Source of the DNA: Bacillus pinisoli
GTDB taxonomy: Bacteria; Bacillota; Bacilli; Bacillales; SA4
Length of the DNA: 64,000 nt
Assembly: GCF_023036475.1 (NCBI RefSeq)
Contig: NZ_JAJQKI010000002.1
Coordinates: 124,001-188,000, forward strand
Reading direction: 5' to 3'
Every line of letters starts with the position of its first letter. The first letter of the stretch is position 1. Below, in pieces: positions 53,550 through 62,123 of the stretch. Under the pieces are notes generated by a model. The model was given only the letters and a program-made list of their open reading frames with translations. It searched no databases and had not been told where the DNA came from. A program made the position numbers and the translations under genes.

Positions 53550-54023
53550 TTAAACAACCGGCTGCTGAAACAGTTGATCATTAAGTTTTTTAAACGAATA
53601 ATACATGGCTATTCGCCACGGAATAATCATACCTAGTGCTAATAAATAAAACATTCCACTTAATTCACCAACATCTATGGTTGAGCTAAGGACAAATTTA
53701 AGGATAATACGTAATAATAGTAATCCAAATAAGATAAATATAAATGCCTTTGAACGCTTTAAGTATATTTCATTGTCCCTTACCTCAAACTGTGATGTTT
53801 TTATTAAAAAAATGGAAAAAACAGCACCAACACTTACCGCTTCTAGAACTTGTAGTGGTGTTACCTGAAACATCGGAAATAAAAACATAAGTGAACCTGT
53901 ACTCATAAACAATGGTGGCAAGATAATTTTTTTTACTGTAGCAGGCTTTTTAGCTGCTCTTAAACGAATAATAATTACGAGAATTGCCATAAATATGGCC
54001 GCTAATGATGAAAGTATTACCAA
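53550..54023 (-). CDS. yneJ: CcdC family membrane protein (YneJ)
   Basis: 157-residue protein with about four to five helices, DUF1453/CcdC family: RLRAAKKPATVKKIILPPLF near residue 21-40, FMSTGSLMFLFPMFQVTPLQ and LGMIIPWRIAMYYSFKKL. Function unknown; the family is named for its link with the cytochrome c defect gene ccdA, which lies 1 kb upstream, separated by yneI and mrpB. Own terminator behind. Confidence 0.82.
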   Translation of the reverse strand: MVILSSLAAIFMAILVIIIRLRAAKKPATVKKIILPPLFMSTGSLMFLFPMFQVTPLQVLEAVSVGAVFSIFLIKTSQFEVRDNEIYLKRSKAFIFILFGLLLLRIILKFVLSSTIDVGELSGMFYLLALGMIIPWRIAMYYSFKKLNDQLFQQPVV

Positions 54024-54087
54024 CTAAATCAATCCTTTATCTACCTTTAAGTCTACTTACTCTTTTATTATTATAACTCTATTATGA

Positions 54088-54126
54088 TAAAAAAAGCCAT
54101 TTAAGTTATAACTTAAAATGGCTTTT
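54088..54126 (-). terminator. Terminator after yneI
   Basis: AAAAGCCATTTAAGTTA / TAACTTAAAATGGCTTTT near-perfect stem, T-run on the minus strand. Confidence 0.85.
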
Positions 54127-54129
54127 TCA

Positions 54130-54489
54130 TTAACCTAATACTCGATTAATAGCTTCAAGAACCCGGTTCTCTTCAAAAGGTTTAACAATAAAGTCTTTTG
54201 CGCCTGCTTCAATAGCCTCCACGACCATCTTTTGTTGCCCCATCGCAGAACACATAATTACTTTTGCCTGAGGTGCTTTCTTTTTAATTGCTTTTAAGGC
54301 GTCAAGGCCATTCATCTCTGGCATGGTAATATCCATTGTTATTAAATCTGGCTGGAGTTGATCGAATATGCTAATAGCATCAATTCCGTTCTCCGCCTCT
54401 CCTACTACCTCATGATTTCCTTTTTCTAAAATAGTGGTTAATGTTAATCTCATAAATTTTGCATCATCTACTACTACGATTCTCGCCAC
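54130..54489 (-). CDS. yneI: CheY-like single-domain response regulator (YneI)
   Basis: 119-residue receiver domain without output domain. Seen: VVDDAKFMR acidic pocket, phospho-acceptor Asp in LITMDITMPEMNGLDAL (about residue 54), switch Ser in IMCSAMGQQ (about 83) and KPF (about 104). GTG start with AGGAGGT. In Bacillus subtilis yneI lies in the ccdA-yneI-yneJ group; its partner kinase is not evident, and the CheY-like sequence does not by itself mean a motility role. Confidence 0.88.
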   Translation of the reverse strand: MARIVVVDDAKFMRLTLTTILEKGNHEVVGEAENGIDAISIFDQLQPDLITMDITMPEMNGLDALKAIKKKAPQAKVIMCSAMGQQKMVVEAIEAGAKDFIVKPFEENRVLEAINRVLG

Positions 54490-54539
54490 AGATAGATACC
54501 TCCTGAACTAGCACAACTCATTTAACTCTATGTATAGAT

Positions 54540-54962
54540 TTATCGATCTTCTGCAATGGATAAAATAATGGTCATCGTAACTCCAATTACAGTTAAGTAT
54601 ACCCCCACATCAAAAAGAACGGCTGTAGCTAAGTGCGATTTTCCTAAAATCGGCAAGTAGAAATATCCATCTGTATGGCTTAAAAACGGTTGCCCAAATA
54701 TAAAAGAACCTATACCTGTAGCAACTGCAATGGAAAGTCCGATAGCTACTAAAATGGTGAACGGCACACGGAATACTTTATTTATGGGACCAATTCCATA
54801 TGTTAAATACATTAAAATGATGGCACCAGATGTCATCAACCCTCCGATAAAGCCTCCACCTGGCATATTATGCCCGGCTAGAAATAGCTTAAAGGAAAAA
54901 GCTAATATGATGAATACAATAATATTTGTGGTCGTTTTTAGAATTAAGTCGTTGGTCCTCAT
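54540..54962 (-). CDS. MnhB/MrpB domain protein (orphan Mrp antiporter subunit B)
   Basis: 140-residue four-helix membrane protein: FKLFLAGHNMPGGGFIGGLM near residue 24-43, the MnhB signature, then TGIGSFIFGQPFLSHTDGYF and KSHLATAVLFDVGVYLTVIG. MrpB normally works only with the other six Mrp (Mnh) Na+/H+ antiporter subunits; none is encoded here. ATG with GGGGGAGAG. Between ccdA and yneI, an insertion relative to Bacillus subtilis. Either an accessory subunit for an mrp operon elsewhere or a stand-alone form. Confidence 0.85.
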   Translation of the reverse strand: MRTNDLILKTTTNIIVFIILAFSFKLFLAGHNMPGGGFIGGLMTSGAIILMYLTYGIGPINKVFRVPFTILVAIGLSIAVATGIGSFIFGQPFLSHTDGYFYLPILGKSHLATAVLFDVGVYLTVIGVTMTIILSIAEDR

Positions 54963-55034
54963 TCATCTCTCCCCCAATACTAATAAGCTTTCCTTTCATT
55001 ATAATACAAATTCAAACTTTGTGCAGATTCTCTG

Positions 55035-55742
55035 TTAAAAGCCTGTAAATCCACCGAACATATTTGTAAAGTATATCGTAATTCTTGTCATCCAATCAAA
55101 AAATAAGAAAATACCCATTACAATCATAAGGTACCCCCCAATTTTCATTATACGTACATTATGCTTCTTAATCCAAGTCAGCTTCCCAACAAAGAAGGAA
55201 AGGATAAAGAAAGGAATGGCAAATCCTAAAATATACGCGATCATATATAGCATTCCTGATCCAGGATTAGACGCTGCAAGTGTAATCACAGATAAAAGTA
55301 TAGGACCAGTACATGGTGTCCACCCAGCTGCAAATGCAAGACCGATTAAAAAGGAACCGATAAAACCTGAAGGGCGGTTCTTAATATTCACTCTACGATC
55401 CTTCATTAGAAATTCAGGTTTTAACAGGCCAACCACCACAAATCCTAAAAATACAATAAGGATTGCTCCTAGTTGTCTAATTAAGTCTTGATAGTTCGCA
55501 AAAAATTGACCTACATATGATGTCCCGAAGCCAATTGCAATAAAAATAACAGAGAAACCTAATAAGAAAAACGCTGTGTGTAGAAAACTCTTTGTCTGTA
55601 ACATCGCATTTTCATTTTTTAATTCACTTACACTGATACCAGTTATATAAGATAAAAAGGCAGGATATAGTGGTAAACAGCAAGGTGAGACGAAAGATAA
55701 AAAACCTGCACCAAATGCTAATAATAAGTTTAAATCTGTCAC
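55035..55742 (-). CDS. ccdA: Cytochrome c biogenesis protein CcdA
   Basis: 235-residue six-helix membrane protein that carries reducing equivalents from thioredoxin to extracellular thiol proteins such as ResA. The paired cysteines lie in [14 protein letters not shown] (first pair region, about residue 19-32) and [13 protein letters not shown] (about 140). GTG start with GGGGGATG. Probably supplies electrons to the yneN-type thioredoxin encoded elsewhere in the window and to cytochrome c and spore assembly. Confidence 0.94.
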   Translation of the reverse strand: MTDLNLLLAFGAGFLSFVSPCCLPLYPAFLSYITGISVSELKNENAMLQTKSFLHTAFFLLGFSVIFIAIGFGTSYVGQFFANYQDLIRQLGAILIVFLGFVVVGLLKPEFLMKDRRVNIKNRPSGFIGSFLIGLAFAAGWTPCTGPILLSVITLAASNPGSGMLYMIAYILGFAIPFFILSFFVGKLTWIKKHNVRIMKIGGYLMIVMGIFLFFDWMTRITIYFTNMFGGFTGF

Positions 55743-56095
55743 GTTAAAACATCCCCCACTCTTCTGATAGTTTTATTTTATCAAAAATTGACTACTTTAG
55801 CCTTAATTAAGCATGACAGCTTTGTGTCAATGTATTTCTTTATGGCTAATTCTAAAACATTGTTGTTTTTTAGACTTCTTTTTCCTGAAGTTAAGTTTAA
55901 TGAAAACAATAAAATGACGTATATTCATTATAAAAGAGTCTTATATCACTATATGTTACACCCCATAAATGTTCTACTTTAATAGATGTTGGTTAGGATT
56001 GCCGATTGATTCTATCTAAATTTGTCAGTATAATATTTTTATCAAATATATGACTTCTGAATTAAAAATTACTATAAAAAAGAGAGGTTTACGAT
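55743..56095. other. Gene-free stretch
   Basis: AT-rich divergent region between ccdA and the Spo0E-like gene. No supported frame, repeat or RNA motif seen. Confidence 0.4.
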
Positions 56096-56263
56096 ATGGG
56101 CAAACAAGAATTACTACAACAAATAGAACATAAGCGTCATGAACTGTTCCAAGTCGTTGCCAAATACGGACTCTCATCTGATAAGACAATTGAATCTAGT
56201 AAGCAATTAGATGATCTTCTAAATACCTACAACCGCCTACATCTGAAGACGATATCACAATAA
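56096..56263 (+). CDS. ynzD: Spo0E-like aspartyl-phosphate phosphatase
   Basis: 55 residues: MGKQELLQQIEHKRHELFQV and later SSKQLDDLLNTYNRL. The helix-SxxLD-helix pattern (here SKQLD) is that of Spo0E family phosphatases that dephosphorylate Spo0A~P and delay sporulation. Ribosome site AGAGAGG. Short length and context fit Bacillus subtilis YnzD. Followed at once by a terminator. Confidence 0.83.
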   Translation: MGKQELLQQIEHKRHELFQVVAKYGLSSDKTIESSKQLDDLLNTYNRLHLKTISQ

Positions 56264-56289
56264 AAAACACTAGGAACCTAGTGTTTTTT
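56263..56289 (+). terminator. Terminator after ynzD-like gene
   Basis: AAAAACACTAGG / CCTAGTGTTTTT stem, loop AA, T-run of seven. Confidence 0.9.
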
Positions 56290-56366
56290 TGTTTGGCAGG
56301 TTTACTGGAGAATACCTCCTAACATGTTGTAGAGATATTCTCAAGACGTCTAAACTGGCATGTGTT

Positions 56367-58169
56367 TTACGAGACGATATCTTCAATCTTATCAGTTGCC
56401 TGATTTTGAAGAACATACATTTTATAGTATAGACCTTGCTTTTCAAGTAGCTCCTGATGTGTTCCCCGCTCAGTGATTTCCCCTTGATGCAGGACTAAAA
56501 TCTGATCTGCGTCCTGTATGGTGGAAAGACGATGAGCAATAGCGATTGTTGTTCTGCCTTTTCTCATTTTTGCTAAAGCCTCTTGGATATATCCTTCTGT
56601 TTCACTATCAATATTAGCTGTTGCTTCATCCAGAACTAGTATCTTAGGATTAGTGGCGATTGTTCTTGCAAAAGCAACAAGCTGTCTTTGTCCACTAGAA
56701 AAAGTCGTACCTCGTTCTGAAAGTTCATAATCATATTGATTTGGTAATGTTTCAATAAATTTATCTGCCTGAACAAACTGTGCTGCTTCTTTAATTTCAT
56801 TGTCTGAAATGTCTGGATTATATAACTGAATATTCTTTTTAACAGACCCAGCAAATAAAAATGGATCTTGTAAAACTAACCCTATTTTCTTTCGAAGTTC
56901 CTCATCTTGAAATTCCTTTAATGATTGATCGTCAATTAATATTTCTCCGCGATTAATTGTATAGAATCTCATAAACAAATTAATAATCGAACTTTTACCG
57001 CTACCTGTATGCCCAACAAGGGCAATCGTTTCTCCTGGGTTTGCGACAAATGAGATATTTTTTAGAACATCTCTTTTACCATCATAGGAAAAGCTGACAT
57101 TTTTAAACTCTATCTTTCCCTGTTCAATGGATAGTTGCTTATTTCCAACAGCTGTAGGAGCTGTTTCTGGGTCGTCCAATAACTCAAACACTCGAGTCGC
57201 CGACACAATTGCCTGTTGATACATAGAGAGTCTCATCATCATTTGATTAACGGGTTCAAAGAAACGTTCTAGATAGTTAATGAAAGCATACAATACTCCA
57301 ATCTCAATTGGACTGTTAAATGACTGTATACCAAAGAAGCTTAAAACTAGAATTAATGAGCAGACATAGATAAAATCAATAGCTGGTCGAAGTAGCAAGC
57401 CATTTAACTTAATGTTCTTTACCCCTGCAGCGTAATGTCCTTCATTAATCTCTACAAATTCTTTTCTAAGCCTTTTTTCTTGGCGAAAGACTTGGATGAT
57501 TGCCATACCCTGTAAGGATTCATTTAGTTTCGCGTTAAGTTGACTTAATTTTTCTCTTAGATCATGAAAGTAAATCGAGCTATACTTTCGGTAAGCTTGC
57601 ATAATAAGAAAGATTATAGGAATGATTGCTAAACAGAAAAGTGCTAGCTTTACATTCAATAAGAACATCGCAATGAAAATTCCAATTAAAAACACAATAT
57701 TTTGAACGAATACCGATAATACGTCTGTAAAAAATTCTTTAATTGATTCTGTGTCATTCGTTACACGAGATACAATACTTCCACCTGGAGTTTGATCAAA
57801 GAATTTAAGACCTAACTTTTGAACCTTACTAAACACATCTACCCTTAATTCTTGAATAATTGTAAGGGCGATTTTATGAAAAACAAATAATTGGAAGTAT
57901 TGAATAATAGTCTTTGCTACTAACACTCCTACATAAAAAATGGCTAGCCACATGATAGGCTGGAACGGAAAACTTTGCTCAACTAAATAGTCATCAATAA
58001 ATACTTTAATCAAGTATGGCCCTAAGATCTCACCTAAAGTCCCAAAAATTAATAGTACAAAAGCACCCAATAATGCTTTTTTATGAGGTTTGCTGTAACT
58101 AAGTAATCGATGAAGTACTTTTCTTTGTTCTTTTGACTGCTGATGAGTAGATTGTTCATTTACATCCAT
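56367..58169 (-). CDS. ABC exporter, half-transporter B (YheH/YknV-like)
   Basis: 600-residue fused membrane-ATPase exporter half: six helices (about 30-320), then Walker A LVGHTGSGKSS (about 385), signature TFSSGQRQLVAFART (degenerate SSGQR instead of SGGQR), Walker B ILVLDEATANID. Encoded 3 bases after its partner, so a heterodimer is likely. Relatives in bacilli (YheIH/BmrCD) export drugs or lipids; substrate is unknown. Confidence 0.9.
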   Translation of the reverse strand: MDVNEQSTHQQSKEQRKVLHRLLSYSKPHKKALLGAFVLLIFGTLGEILGPYLIKVFIDDYLVEQSFPFQPIMWLAIFYVGVLVAKTIIQYFQLFVFHKIALTIIQELRVDVFSKVQKLGLKFFDQTPGGSIVSRVTNDTESIKEFFTDVLSVFVQNIVFLIGIFIAMFLLNVKLALFCLAIIPIIFLIMQAYRKYSSIYFHDLREKLSQLNAKLNESLQGMAIIQVFRQEKRLRKEFVEINEGHYAAGVKNIKLNGLLLRPAIDFIYVCSLILVLSFFGIQSFNSPIEIGVLYAFINYLERFFEPVNQMMMRLSMYQQAIVSATRVFELLDDPETAPTAVGNKQLSIEQGKIEFKNVSFSYDGKRDVLKNISFVANPGETIALVGHTGSGKSSIINLFMRFYTINRGEILIDDQSLKEFQDEELRKKIGLVLQDPFLFAGSVKKNIQLYNPDISDNEIKEAAQFVQADKFIETLPNQYDYELSERGTTFSSGQRQLVAFARTIATNPKILVLDEATANIDSETEGYIQEALAKMRKGRTTIAIAHRLSTIQDADQILVLHQGEITERGTHQELLEKQGLYYKMYVLQNQATDKIEDIVS

Positions 58170-58172
58170 AAT

Positions 58173-59921
58173 CTATCCTCCATGCTCTACGAGTGATTCT
58201 AGTTGCTGGCGATTGTACATATCCTTGTACCAGCCTTCTTCTTTCATTAGATCGTAATGAGTTCCTCTTTGAACAATCCGTCCTTGATCTAACACAATAA
58301 TTAAATCAGCGTGCTCAATGGCACTTAATCGATGTGAGGTAATAATAGTTGTTTTTCCAGATCGATTATTCTTTAAAGAAGTTAAAATACTTTCTTCTGT
58401 CTTAGCGTCTACTGCTGATAATGAATCATCCAATATTAACACTTCAGGTTCAACAATTAGCGCTCTCGCAATTGAAATTCTCTGTTTTTGTCCTCCTGAT
58501 AGTGAAACTCCGCGTTCCCCAACAACTGTTTCGTATCCGTCAGTAAATTGGATGATATCGTCATGAATATTAGCTAGCTTAGCTGCATCAATAATTTCTT
58601 GGAATGATGATTCAGGTTTAGCAAATGCAATATTATCAGCAACCGTAGCAGAAAATAGAAAATGATCCTGTGGGACATAACCGATAGACTCTCGTAATGC
58701 ATTTCTGTGATAGGCAGAAAGCGTTAGATTACCATAATGAATGGACCCCTCATATCCCTCAAACTCACGAAGTAATAATTTAAGTAAAGTTGTTTTCCCT
58801 GAGCCTGTTTTCCCTACAATACCTAAAGTTTGTCCCTGATTTAAAGTAAAGTGAATATCCTCTAAGACAACCTTATCACTTGTTGGGTAGACAAACGAAT
58901 CAATAGCATATCTGATGGAGCCAGACGGTCGGGAAGTGAGAGCATTGTCCTGATCAATGATGTCTTCTTGTTCAGATAATAGACCTTGAACACGGTCATA
59001 TGAAGCTCTTCCACGTTCAACTATATTGAATAACCAACCAAATGCCAGCATTGGCCAAATTAGTAAGCCTAGATATGTTGTAAAGGAAATGAGCTGTCCA
59101 ATCGATAACTCACCAGATAACACAAAGCGTGAACCAAAGACAATTGCTAAAATAAAGGAAATACCTACAATAAAGGATATGGTTGGATCAAACAATGCAT
59201 CAATTCTTGCAACAGATACATTCTTATTTACTACATCTTTGGATTGCTGTACAAATTCTTCTGTATCTTCCTTCTCTTGACCAAACGTTTTAATTACTTT
59301 TATTCCTGTTACACTTTCCTGAACCTTATCATTTAAGGTAGAGAAAGCTTCTTGTGCCTTATGAAACCTATTATGTAGAAGTGTTCCATAATAATTTGTT
59401 AAGATTGCCATAAACGGCATCGGAATTAAACATATTAATGTCAATTTCCAGCTAATTGTTGTAGCCATAGCAATAATGACAAAACTTCCTGTAATAATGG
59501 AATCAACTAATGTTAGAATTCCATCTCCAGCTGTTTGTTGAATAGCCTGTAGGTCATTGGTTGAATGAGCCATTAAGTCACCTGTACGTCTTCTTTGATA
59601 AAATTGTTGCGACATCTTGGTGAAGTGCTCATATAATCGATTACGTAATAATCGTGCTAATCGAACTGAAGCACCAAAAATCATAATTCTCCATAAATAT
59701 CTAAGCAAATAGACAGAAACCGCCATTGCTAATAAAATACCAAGCCATTGAAATAAAATTTCATTTGACAGTGTCTTGTTATTAATGTGGTCAACTACAA
59801 TACCAATTACCATCGGTGGTAAAAGTTCTAATAACGCAACAAACGCAAGTAATACTACTCCAAACCCATAGGATTTCTTTTCAGCTTTAAAGAACCACCA
59901 CAAATCTTTGAAAATACTCAT
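58173..59921 (-). CDS. ABC exporter, half-transporter A (YheI/YknU-like)
   Basis: 582-residue partner of the next gene: six-helix domain, Walker A IVGKTGSGKTT (about 370), canonical signature VSLSGGQKQRISIARAL, Walker B LILDDSLSAVDAKTEE. The replacement of the catalytic Glu after Walker B by Asp-Ser (LDDSLS) is the degenerate site seen in heterodimeric exporters, so one ATP site is inactive. ATG start. Between selU and the partner gene. Confidence 0.9.
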   Translation of the reverse strand: MSIFKDLWWFFKAEKKSYGFGVVLLAFVALLELLPPMVIGIVVDHINNKTLSNEILFQWLGILLAMAVSVYLLRYLWRIMIFGASVRLARLLRNRLYEHFTKMSQQFYQRRRTGDLMAHSTNDLQAIQQTAGDGILTLVDSIITGSFVIIAMATTISWKLTLICLIPMPFMAILTNYYGTLLHNRFHKAQEAFSTLNDKVQESVTGIKVIKTFGQEKEDTEEFVQQSKDVVNKNVSVARIDALFDPTISFIVGISFILAIVFGSRFVLSGELSIGQLISFTTYLGLLIWPMLAFGWLFNIVERGRASYDRVQGLLSEQEDIIDQDNALTSRPSGSIRYAIDSFVYPTSDKVVLEDIHFTLNQGQTLGIVGKTGSGKTTLLKLLLREFEGYEGSIHYGNLTLSAYHRNALRESIGYVPQDHFLFSATVADNIAFAKPESSFQEIIDAAKLANIHDDIIQFTDGYETVVGERGVSLSGGQKQRISIARALIVEPEVLILDDSLSAVDAKTEESILTSLKNNRSGKTTIITSHRLSAIEHADLIIVLDQGRIVQRGTHYDLMKEEGWYKDMYNRQQLESLVEHGG

Positions 59922-60061
59922 GTCTACACCATCCTAGTTACATTTCGAAGATTAGTTTAGCATAGATTCTTTAGAAAGATTATAAATTTTACAAAAAATT
60001 GTATTATTAAAATAAATCACTAGGTATATGTAGATAAAAACAGAATAATTAATTACATAAA

Positions 60062-60089
60062 CAGCAAAAAAAGGAGCAACTGCTCCTTT
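60062..60089 (-). terminator. Terminator of selU
   Basis: AAAGGAGCA / TGCTCCTTT stem overlapping the stop, T-run of seven on the minus strand. Confidence 0.85.
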
Positions 60090-61158
60090 ACACCAATGTA
60101 TAACTTGACACTAATTCATTAATTTTACGTTGAACTTGCTCTACTCCATCCTCTAGCGATGTAATAAATAATCTGTGGACAGGAGTTGTGTACTTTTTAG
60201 AAGTATATTCGTATTTGGGGTCATAATAATCCCTCAGGAAAACCTCTACTACTGAATGGATCTTACCTTGATGTAACTTCTCTAGCATCGTCTCAAAAGT
60301 TTGAGGAGGGAAATGCTTCTTCAATCGGAAAATAGCGTGTTCAAATTCCTCCTTATTCTTTTCATATTGATAAGTGGCACAAATTGTTCTTGCTCTTTCT
60401 GATAACTCCATATCAATATGAATCCGACTACCGTTTTCCTTACCTTCTAGTAAGAAATCAGGTAGAACAATACTACCTAATCGTTTGCTTTCTGCTTCAA
60501 TTATATAATAAGGTGAATCTGTCAGCTCAATTAAACGATGGTACAACAAACTCTCAAATTCCTTTTGACTTCTTGGCTTTAAGCCAATCTGTCCAAATAT
60601 AGAACCACGATGACTCGCTAATTCTTCAATATTAATTACTGGGTATTCACGTTTTTGTAACTCAGCTAATATATCCGTCTTTCTTGTACCAGTAAGTCCC
60701 TCTACTACGACAAATCTCTTTGAAAAATTTTTAGTAGCATGTAATTCATTTATGATCAATTGACGATACGATCTAATCCCTCTATCTAATTGTAGTATAG
60801 GAATATCAAGTGCTCCCATCATGGTTACAATAGATTTACTCCTCATTCCACCACGCCAACAGTAAACAACCAATGGTTTTGATGTATCTTGTAAATGGAA
60901 GCTTTTTATCTTCTCATAAAAATGAGGAAGTTTGGACGAGAGTATTTCTACTCCGATATCCTTTGCTTGATCATTACCCTTTTGTTTATATATAGTACCT
61001 ACTTTGGCACGTTCTTCGTCTGAAAAGATAGGCAAACTGATCGCACCTGGAATGTGAAACTCTTCGTATTCACTAGGAGAGCGTACGTCAATAAGCTTAT
61101 AGGTATCTGCCAAGACTTGCTCGATTGAGATTTTTGGTACCAAAAGTTTTGTGTCCAT
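60088..61158 (-). CDS. selU: tRNA 2-selenouridine synthase (MnmH/SelU)
   Basis: About 356 residues. Converts 2-thiouridine at wobble position 34 of tRNA-Lys, -Glu and -Gln to 2-selenouridine, using selenophosphate from SelD. N-terminal rhodanese domain with the selenium-carrying cysteine in VVYCWRGGMRSKSIV (about residue 97), C-terminal P-loop domain GLTGTRKTDIL (about 158). Start ATG at 61158 has AAAGGA at 9 bases. The three target tRNAs are encoded in the tRNA operon of this window. Second use of selenium besides selenocysteine. Confidence 0.93.
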   Translation of the reverse strand: MDTKLLVPKISIEQVLADTYKLIDVRSPSEYEEFHIPGAISLPIFSDEERAKVGTIYKQKGNDQAKDIGVEILSSKLPHFYEKIKSFHLQDTSKPLVVYCWRGGMRSKSIVTMMGALDIPILQLDRGIRSYRQLIINELHATKNFSKRFVVVEGLTGTRKTDILAELQKREYPVINIEELASHRGSIFGQIGLKPRSQKEFESLLYHRLIELTDSPYYIIEAESKRLGSIVLPDFLLEGKENGSRIHIDMELSERARTICATYQYEKNKEEFEHAIFRLKKHFPPQTFETMLEKLHQGKIHSVVEVFLRDYYDPKYEYTSKKYTTPVHRLFITSLEDGVEQVQRKINELVSSYTLV

Positions 61159-61209
61159 TTCTTTCATTCCTTTTATCTTGAATAAAACATATTATATAAA
61201 ACACCGTAT

Positions 61210-61243
61210 AAAAAGAAAAGCACTCAGTCTATAGTGAGTGCTT
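61210..61243 (-). terminator. Terminator of yneF
   Basis: AAGCACTCA / TGAGTGCTT stem, T-rich tail on the minus strand. Confidence 0.85.
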
Positions 61244-61251
61244 GTCCATTT

Positions 61252-61470
61252 TTATTTCATTTGGTTATTCATAGCCTTCATCATTTGGTTAATCTTCTTC
61301 TGAGAAGGTTTTTGGCCCATTTGCATCATCATCGCACGAAGCATTTGCTCGTTAATTGGCGGGTTTTTCTTTAAGTAATTCATCATGTATTGACGTGCTA
61401 TAAAAAATCCTAGTGCTACCCCAGCAACTAATGCTAGAACACCAACTAGAATACCTACCCATAATTCCAT
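61252..61470 (-). CDS. yneF: UPF0154 membrane protein YneF
   Basis: 72-residue protein with one N-terminal helix (about residues 4-27, [20 protein letters not shown]) and a conserved cytoplasmic tail ([20 protein letters not shown]), the UPF0154/YneF family. AAGGAGGAA ribosome site. Adjacent to sirA as in Bacillus subtilis yneE-yneF. Function unknown. Confidence 0.92.
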   Translation of the reverse strand: MELWVGILVGVLALVAGVALGFFIARQYMMNYLKKNPPINEQMLRAMMMQMGQKPSQKKINQMMKAMNNQMK

Positions 61471-61544
61471 GAATCTTCCTCCTTCAAGTTGTCTATACTA
61501 CAGTGTACTAAAACCTAATCCATTATACAATATGAAAGTAATAA

Positions 61545-61985
61545 TTACACAAATTTTCGTTGCTTCACTGGTGAAATCCAACCAAAACTAGCCTGTTTCA
61601 CATTAACAGCTAAAAATCGTGAATCCCATTTCTTTAATAGTTCAAAAAACACCATTTCAGCTTCATATTTCCCTTTTGCCACTAATGTCATACTTCGTTC
61701 AGAAACAGCCAGGCAAGCAAAACTTCCACTATCTTGCCCTTCAACACAGTGTCCATTTATCGTAAAATGATAGCTTTTGTTTTGTTTTAACTCTGATTCT
61801 ATAAACTGATTGAAATGGATAGATGGAATTGGCTTGGTGATATAGTCTACTTGTTTAGAAAGGATGGTTTTCAACTCTCCCCTAGCAACGTTAGATTCTG
61901 CAAAAAGATTATAAAACATTCCTTCTCTACCAAAATAATGGTGAGCAAACTCTTCCTCCATCCAGTAGATCGTATATTCTCTCAT
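61545..61985 (-). CDS. sirA: Sporulation inhibitor of replication SirA
   Basis: 146-residue SirA (YneE) homologue: REYTIYWMEEEFAHHYFGRE at the start and a basic VKQASFGWISPVKQRKFV end. In Bacillus subtilis it is made early in sporulation under Spo0A and binds the DnaA domain I to block new replication rounds. ATG with GGGGGGAAGG. Located between tkt and yneF, as in Bacillus subtilis. Confidence 0.88.
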   Translation of the reverse strand: MREYTIYWMEEEFAHHYFGREGMFYNLFAESNVARGELKTILSKQVDYITKPIPSIHFNQFIESELKQNKSYHFTINGHCVEGQDSGSFACLAVSERSMTLVAKGKYEAEMVFFELLKKWDSRFLAVNVKQASFGWISPVKQRKFV

Positions 61986-62083
61986 TCCCTTCCCCCCTAA
62001 TCACCTTATCGTATGGATATTATAGCAGAAGCCTATTAAAAAATTTGTCTATCGGTCGGGAGAGGAATAATGTTTTTTTGTCG

Positions 62084-62115
62084 AAAAAAAGCCCCCTATC
62101 AACAGATAAGAGACT
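62084..62115 (-). terminator. Terminator of tkt
   Basis: AGTCTCTTATC / GATAGGGGGCT stem (several G-T pairs), loop TGTT, T-run of seven on the minus strand. Confidence 0.75.
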
Positions 62116-62123
62116 TTTACTAT

